Assembly (NCBI GenBank): GCA_035691285.1
Contig: DASSJI010000042.1
Span: forward strand, 1 to 9,166
Length of the DNA stretch: 9,166 nucleotides
Reading direction: 5' to 3'
From: DATFEN01 sp035691285
GTDB taxonomy: Bacteria > Acidobacteriota > Vicinamibacteria > Fen-336
The position numbers and the translations under genes are program-made. Positions 5,992 through 9,166 of this stretch are shown piece by piece. The notes under the pieces were generated by a model. The model saw nothing but the letters and a program-made list of their open reading frames with translations. It did no database searches and was not told the DNA's origin. How positions within the stretch are numbered: position 1 is the stretch's first letter; every line of letters begins with the position of its first letter.

Positions 5992-6804
5992 CTACCGCGA
6001 CCCGTACCGGTCCGGCACGAACCTGCGCCCCTCCAGCGACGCGGTGTCGTCATATGCCCCCCTCGACGAACGCTCGGGGAGCTTCACCTTCTCGCGGCGG
6101 ACCTTCTCGTAGGGGATCAGGCTCAAGAAGTGTGCGAGGCAATTGAGCCGGGCCCTGCGCTTGTCGTCGGCACGCAGGATGTACCAGGGCGCGTGCTGCG
6201 TGTCCGTCGCTTTGAGCATGGCGTCACGGGCGCGCGAGTACGCGAACCACTTCCGGCGCGAGGGCAGGTCCATCGGGCTGAGCTTCCACTGCCGCAGCGG
6301 GTCCTGCATCCGGGCCAGAAAGCGGCGCTTCTGCTCCTCGTCGCTCACCTCAAGCCAGTACTTGATCAGCCGGATGCCGCTCACGGTCACCTGCTTCTCG
6401 AACTCCGGGCAGGTTTCGAGGAAGTGCCGGTACTCCTTCTTCGTGCAGAAGCCCATCACGCGCTCGACGCCGGCCCGGTTGTACCAGCTCCGGTCGAAGA
6501 TCACGATCTCGCCGGCCGCCGGGAAATGCGCCAGGTACCGCTGCACGTGCATCTGGGACTTCTCGCGGTCGGAGGGCGCCGGCAGCGCGACCGTGCGGAA
6601 GACGCGCGGGCTGACGCGCTCGGTGAGGGCTCGGATCGTGCCGCCCTTGCCGGCCGCGTCGCGCCCCTCGAACACGACGATGACGCGGGCGCCCTCGTGC
6701 TTGACCCATTCCTGCAAGTGGCACAGCTCGGCCTGCAGCTTTCGCAGCTCCGCCTCGTAGTCCTTGCGCTTGAGCTTCTCGGAGCTCTTCCTGTCCTGCT
6801 TCAC
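5992..6804 (-). CDS. ppk2: PPK2-family polyphosphate kinase
   Basis: This 270-residue cytoplasmic enzyme should transfer phosphate between polyphosphate and nucleotides. The P-loop is FEGRDAAGKGG (45-55, Lys53). The second core motif is FDRSWYNRAGVERVMGF (103-119, Asp104 and Arg105). The lid region around RRFLARMQDPLRQWKLSP (160-177) and the following SRRKWFAYSRARDAML are typical of the family. The length fits a single-domain PPK2 protein. The start is GTG at 6804, preceded by GGGGGAGG with six bases of spacing. The same frame stays open to 6939, but that extension lies inside the end of glgX and has no family similarity. The gene lies 49 bp after glgX and 5 bp before the SulP gene, within one operon. 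The subclass (nucleoside di- or monophosphate acceptor) and preferred direction cannot be settled by eye. Confidence 0.92.
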   Translation of the reverse strand: MKQDRKSSEKLKRKDYEAELRKLQAELCHLQEWVKHEGARVIVVFEGRDAAGKGGTIRALTERVSPRVFRTVALPAPSDREKSQMHVQRYLAHFPAAGEIVIFDRSWYNRAGVERVMGFCTKKEYRHFLETCPEFEKQVTVSGIRLIKYWLEVSDEEQKRRFLARMQDPLRQWKLSPMDLPSRRKWFAYSRARDAMLKATDTQHAPWYILRADDKRRARLNCLAHFLSLIPYEKVRREKVKLPERSSRGAYDDTASLEGRRFVPDRYGSR

Positions 6805-6810
6805 GACATT

Positions 6811-6818
6811 CCTCCCCC
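6811..6818 (-). promoter_or_regulatory. ribosome-binding site that fixes the ppk2 GTG start
   Basis: GGGGGAGG on the minus strand is followed after six bases by GTG 6804. An ATG at 6809-6807 lies only one base from this motif and opens a two-codon frame (ATG TCG TGA) that overlaps the GTG. It is too close to be the normal start, so GTG is preferred. Confidence 0.7.
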
Positions 6819-6853
6819 AGGGAGCCCCGGCCAGGGAGACGCCAGGGTGGCGC

Positions 6854-8959
6854 TCACGAGGCGGACCTCTCGCGGACCGGCGCTTCGGCGAACAGCACCA
6901 CGACGGAGCGAGCGCCCGCCCGATACTCGTGGTCGGCAAGGGCGGGGGCTTCCTGCCATGGGACGATGTCCTGCGGGACTTCGAGGGAGGTATCGATCCA
7001 TCGGCGCCATGAGCCTCCCCTGCCCTGGCCCAGAGGCGGCAGCGCGAATGCCAGCGGCTCCCAGTAGGCGTTCAGGATCAGGTACACGGCAACGCCCTCC
7101 TGCGTCAGCTCCGCCGCGTGGGCGAGACTGTGCGAATGATCGCCCCAGTCCGGCTGGCCGAGCTTCACCCCATGCCACTCAGTCCTCGCCCGCCGCAGGA
7201 GCTCGGTCAGGCTCACGCGCCCGCGTTCGTGCTCGACGTCGCGCAGGACACGGCGCGCGTTGAGCAGGGTGACGAACCGATGCACGTCCGCATGCCGGTC
7301 GAGCAGTCCCCAGTCGAACCAGCTCGTCTCGTCGTCCAGGCAATAGGCGTTGTTGTTGCCGCGCTGGGAGCGCCGCGCCTCGTCGCCCATCAGGATCATC
7401 GGCACGCCGAGCGAAAGCAGGGTGACGGTCAGGAAGTTCTTGACCTGCTGATTGCGCAGCCTTTCCACGGCGGGGTCGTCGGTCGGACCCTCGACCCCGC
7501 AGTTCCAGCTCCGGTTGTCGTCGCTGCCATCGCGGTTGTCCTCCCCGTTCGCCTGGTTGTGCTTGCGGTCGTAGGAGACGAGGTCGTTCAGGGTGAAGCC
7601 GTCGTGACAGGTGACGAAGTTCACGCTCTGCTCGGCCTCACGCTGTTTGTGGCCGTACACCTCGGGGCTGCCGAGGAAGCGGTCCGCCACCCGGGCCACC
7701 GAGCCCGGCTCCCCCCGGAAGAACGCACGGACGTCGTCGCGGAACCTCCCGTTCCACTCCTTCCAGCTGTCTCCGATGAAGCGGCCGACCTGGTAGAGGC
7801 CGGCCGCGTCCCACGCCTCGGCGATGAGCTTCGTGCCCGCGAGCACTGGATCCGACTCGATGTCCCAGAGAACGGGCGGGTTCGGCATGGCGTGCCCCGA
7901 CGCATCGCGAGCCAGGATTGACGCGAGGTCGAACCGGAACCCGTCCACGTGCATCGTCTCCACCCAGTAGCGGAGGCTGTCCACGATCATCCGGCGCACG
8001 ACCGGGTGGTTCGCCTTGAGCGTGTTCCCGGTGCCGGTGTAGTTCGCGTAGCGCGAGCCATCGCCATCGAGGATGTAGTAGGTGGGGTTGTCGAGCCCCC
8101 GGAACGAGAGCGTGGGACCGCTCTCGTCGCCTTCCGCGGTGTGGTTGAAAACCACGTCGAGGATCACCTCGATCCCCGCCCGGTGACAGGCCTTGACCAT
8201 GTCGCGGAACTCGTCCACTGCGGCGAGGGGGTCGCGGCGCGAGCTGTAGGCCAGGTGCGGTGCGAAGAACGACACCGGCGCGTAGCCCCAGTAGTTGACC
8301 CTTCCCGGCGGGCAGTCCTGGGCGTCGAACTGGAACACTGGCAGAAGCTCCACCGCCGTGACGCCCAGCTGCTGGAGGTAGGGGAGCTTCTCGATCAGCC
8401 CGGCGAAGGTGCCGCGGGCCGTCTCCGCCACTCCCGAGCTGGGATGGCGCGTGAACCCGCGCACGTGCATCTCGTACACGATGGTGCGCGAGGAGGGGCT
8501 GCGCAGCGGCGCGTCGCCTTCCCAGTCGTAGGCGCTCGTGTCCACCACCACGCTCTTCATCGCGACGGCCGCGTTGTCGCCCCGCCCCGCGGCGGCCTGG
8601 CGGCTGTAGCCGGCCGGCACGGCCACGCCGCGGCCGTAGGGATCGAGGAGGAGCTTGTCGGGATCGAAGCGCATCGCGGGGCCGGAGGGTCCGGAGGCCC
8701 GGTAGCCGTAGAGCTGGCCCGGATTCACCCCCGGAACGAAGATGTGCCAGTAGTGGTAACTGCGGCTCGCGGGATCGATGCGGATCACGCGGGAGGGCCG
8801 AGCGTCGTCGTCACGATCGAAGAGGAGCAGCTCGACCCCGGTCGCGTGCCGGGAGAACACGCTGAAGTTGACGCCTCCATGGCCGGGCGTCGCGCCGAGT
8901 GGCGCGCTCGTACCCTGTGTGGGGCCTCGCCGCGCCCCCGCCCCCCCCGACACGATCAA
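6854..8959 (-). CDS. glgX: glycogen debranching enzyme GlgX (GH13 isoamylase type)
   Basis: This 701-residue cytoplasmic enzyme should hydrolyse alpha-1,6 branch points of glycogen limit dextrins. An N-terminal CBM48-like domain starts at PLGATPGHGGVNFSVFSRHA (20-39). The GH13 barrel follows with DVVFNH (268-273), DGFRFD carrying nucleophile Asp344, AEAW carrying general acid Glu381, and CHDGFTLNDLV carrying Asp453. A C-terminal beta domain runs from about 610. The length is typical of GlgX or TreX enzymes. The chosen start is TTG at 8959, which overlaps the upstream stop as TTGA; GTG at 8953 is an alternative, and neither has a clear ribosome-binding site. A run of eight G lies at codons 4-6. 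With seven G the gene would instead be in frame with ATG 8993. It sits in an operon with ppk2, which suggests linked handling of carbon and phosphate reserves. Confidence 0.93.
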   Translation of the reverse strand: MIVSGGAGARRGPTQGTSAPLGATPGHGGVNFSVFSRHATGVELLLFDRDDDARPSRVIRIDPASRSYHYWHIFVPGVNPGQLYGYRASGPSGPAMRFDPDKLLLDPYGRGVAVPAGYSRQAAAGRGDNAAVAMKSVVVDTSAYDWEGDAPLRSPSSRTIVYEMHVRGFTRHPSSGVAETARGTFAGLIEKLPYLQQLGVTAVELLPVFQFDAQDCPPGRVNYWGYAPVSFFAPHLAYSSRRDPLAAVDEFRDMVKACHRAGIEVILDVVFNHTAEGDESGPTLSFRGLDNPTYYILDGDGSRYANYTGTGNTLKANHPVVRRMIVDSLRYWVETMHVDGFRFDLASILARDASGHAMPNPPVLWDIESDPVLAGTKLIAEAWDAAGLYQVGRFIGDSWKEWNGRFRDDVRAFFRGEPGSVARVADRFLGSPEVYGHKQREAEQSVNFVTCHDGFTLNDLVSYDRKHNQANGEDNRDGSDDNRSWNCGVEGPTDDPAVERLRNQQVKNFLTVTLLSLGVPMILMGDEARRSQRGNNNAYCLDDETSWFDWGLLDRHADVHRFVTLLNARRVLRDVEHERGRVSLTELLRRARTEWHGVKLGQPDWGDHSHSLAHAAELTQEGVAVYLILNAYWEPLAFALPPLGQGRGGSWRRWIDTSLEVPQDIVPWQEAPALADHEYRAGARSVVVLFAEAPVRERSAS
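8941..8948 (-). repeat. G8 homopolymer at the start of glgX
   Basis: Eight consecutive G on the minus strand, followed by C and then five more G, fall in codons 4 to 7 of glgX. Long G runs slip during replication and are also error-prone in sequencing. A change to G7 would link the frame of ATG 8993 to glgX, while the TTG and GTG starts would lose frame. Confidence 0.85.
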
Positions 8960-9166
8960 GGCCCAGTCGGCCGCCGGCCCGGGCGCGGCTCATCGAGCGC
9001 GCCCGTTGCCTCGAGGTCGACGAACCGGCGGCGCGCCAGCTCGAGTACCGTGGGCGCGATCGAGACGATCAGCGGCCCGATCAGGAGGCCCTTCACCCCG
9101 AAGACGGCCGCGCCGCCGAGGATCCCGAACAGCAGGGGCAGGAGGCTCACGCGGATCCGATGCCCG
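8956..9166 (-). CDS. AI-2E/PerM-family membrane protein, 3' end only
   Basis: Only the last 69 residues are in the window; the gene runs off the right edge, with the frame open to the last codon. The segment LPLLFGILGGAAVFGVKGLLIGP has the Gly-rich paired hydrophobic pattern of the final helices of AI-2E/PerM-family transporters (usually about 350 residues). A basic cytoplasmic tail ending RPGRRPTGP follows. Family members are multi-pass inner-membrane proteins with varied or unproven substrates, including autoinducer-2 export and Na+/H+ antiport. The TGA stop (8958-8956) overlaps the glgX TTG, so the two are probably translated in a coupled way. A GTG at 9150 is internal, not a real start. 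Confidence 0.75.
   Translation of the reverse strand, partial: GHRIRVSLLPLLFGILGGAAVFGVKGLLIGPLIVSIAPTVLELARRRFVDLEATGALDEPRPGRRPTGP

Noticed and set aside
4172..6112. 646-codon open frame on the plus strand
   Set aside because: It is antisense to the SulP gene. The Arg/Glu/Asp/Ala-rich sequence without domains is typical of the opposite strand of a GC-rich membrane-protein gene.
6805..6939. 45-codon N-terminal extension of PPK2
   Set aside because: It overlaps the glgX 3' end, carries no PPK2 similarity, and a strong ribosome-binding site precedes the internal GTG at 6804.
6130..7263. 377-codon plus-strand frame opposite ppk2 and glgX
   Set aside because: It spans two genes with clear catalytic motifs on the other strand and has no domain of its own.

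Overview
The window is GC-rich DNA from a diderm (Gram-negative) bacterium. A DcaP-type outer-membrane porin, a lipoprotein-type YcbB/LdtD L,D-transpeptidase and a Tat-exported YcbK/MepK-type murein endopeptidase all need an outer membrane and a periplasm. The genus cannot be told from the sequence; high-GC Proteobacteria, Myxococcota and Acidobacteriota are all compatible. Coding density is high and strongly biased to the minus strand. The many long open frames on the plus strand are antisense shadows of GC-rich genes.

Left part (75-3705), cell envelope. A DcaP-like porin gene lies downstream of a large L,D-transpeptidase gene on the same strand. The transpeptidase is divergent from a DUF882/YcbK-type peptidase gene, with only 44 bp between their starts. 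The L,D-transpeptidase should form 3-3 crosslinks in peptidoglycan, and YcbK/MepK-type enzymes cut such crosslinks, so maker and cutter are paired. The 44-bp gap holds a near-consensus sigma70 promoter (TTGCCA, 17 bp, TATCAT) whose predicted start site is the A of the peptidase ATG. The peptidase mRNA is therefore predicted to be leaderless. The same 44 bp holds a strong AAGGAGG ribosome-binding site for the transpeptidase on the other strand.

Middle (3706-4279), 574 bp without a convincing gene, between two convergent genes. It is rich in perfect inverted repeats, with a run of compact potential RNA hairpins at 4089-4139 that includes a GAAA tetraloop. This is the least explained part of the window.

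Right part (4280-9166), a tight minus-strand operon read from the right edge leftwards: the 3' end of an AI-2E/PerM-family membrane protein, glgX (glycogen debranching enzyme), a PPK2-family polyphosphate kinase, and a SulP-family anion transporter with a C-terminal STAS domain. Junctions are a 4-bp TTGA overlap, a 49-bp gap carrying a strong ribosome-binding site, and a 5-bp gap. The set joins carbon-reserve breakdown, polyphosphate-based nucleotide phosphorylation and anion transport. The start of glgX contains a run of eight G. One base fewer would place it in frame with an upstream ATG, which suggests either slippage (phase variation) or a sequence error.

No tRNA, rRNA, CRISPR array, transposase or integrase is visible. 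I found no clearly new multi-gene system. The best candidates for something undescribed are the structured 574-bp spacer, the leaderless divergent promoter and the glgX G-tract.
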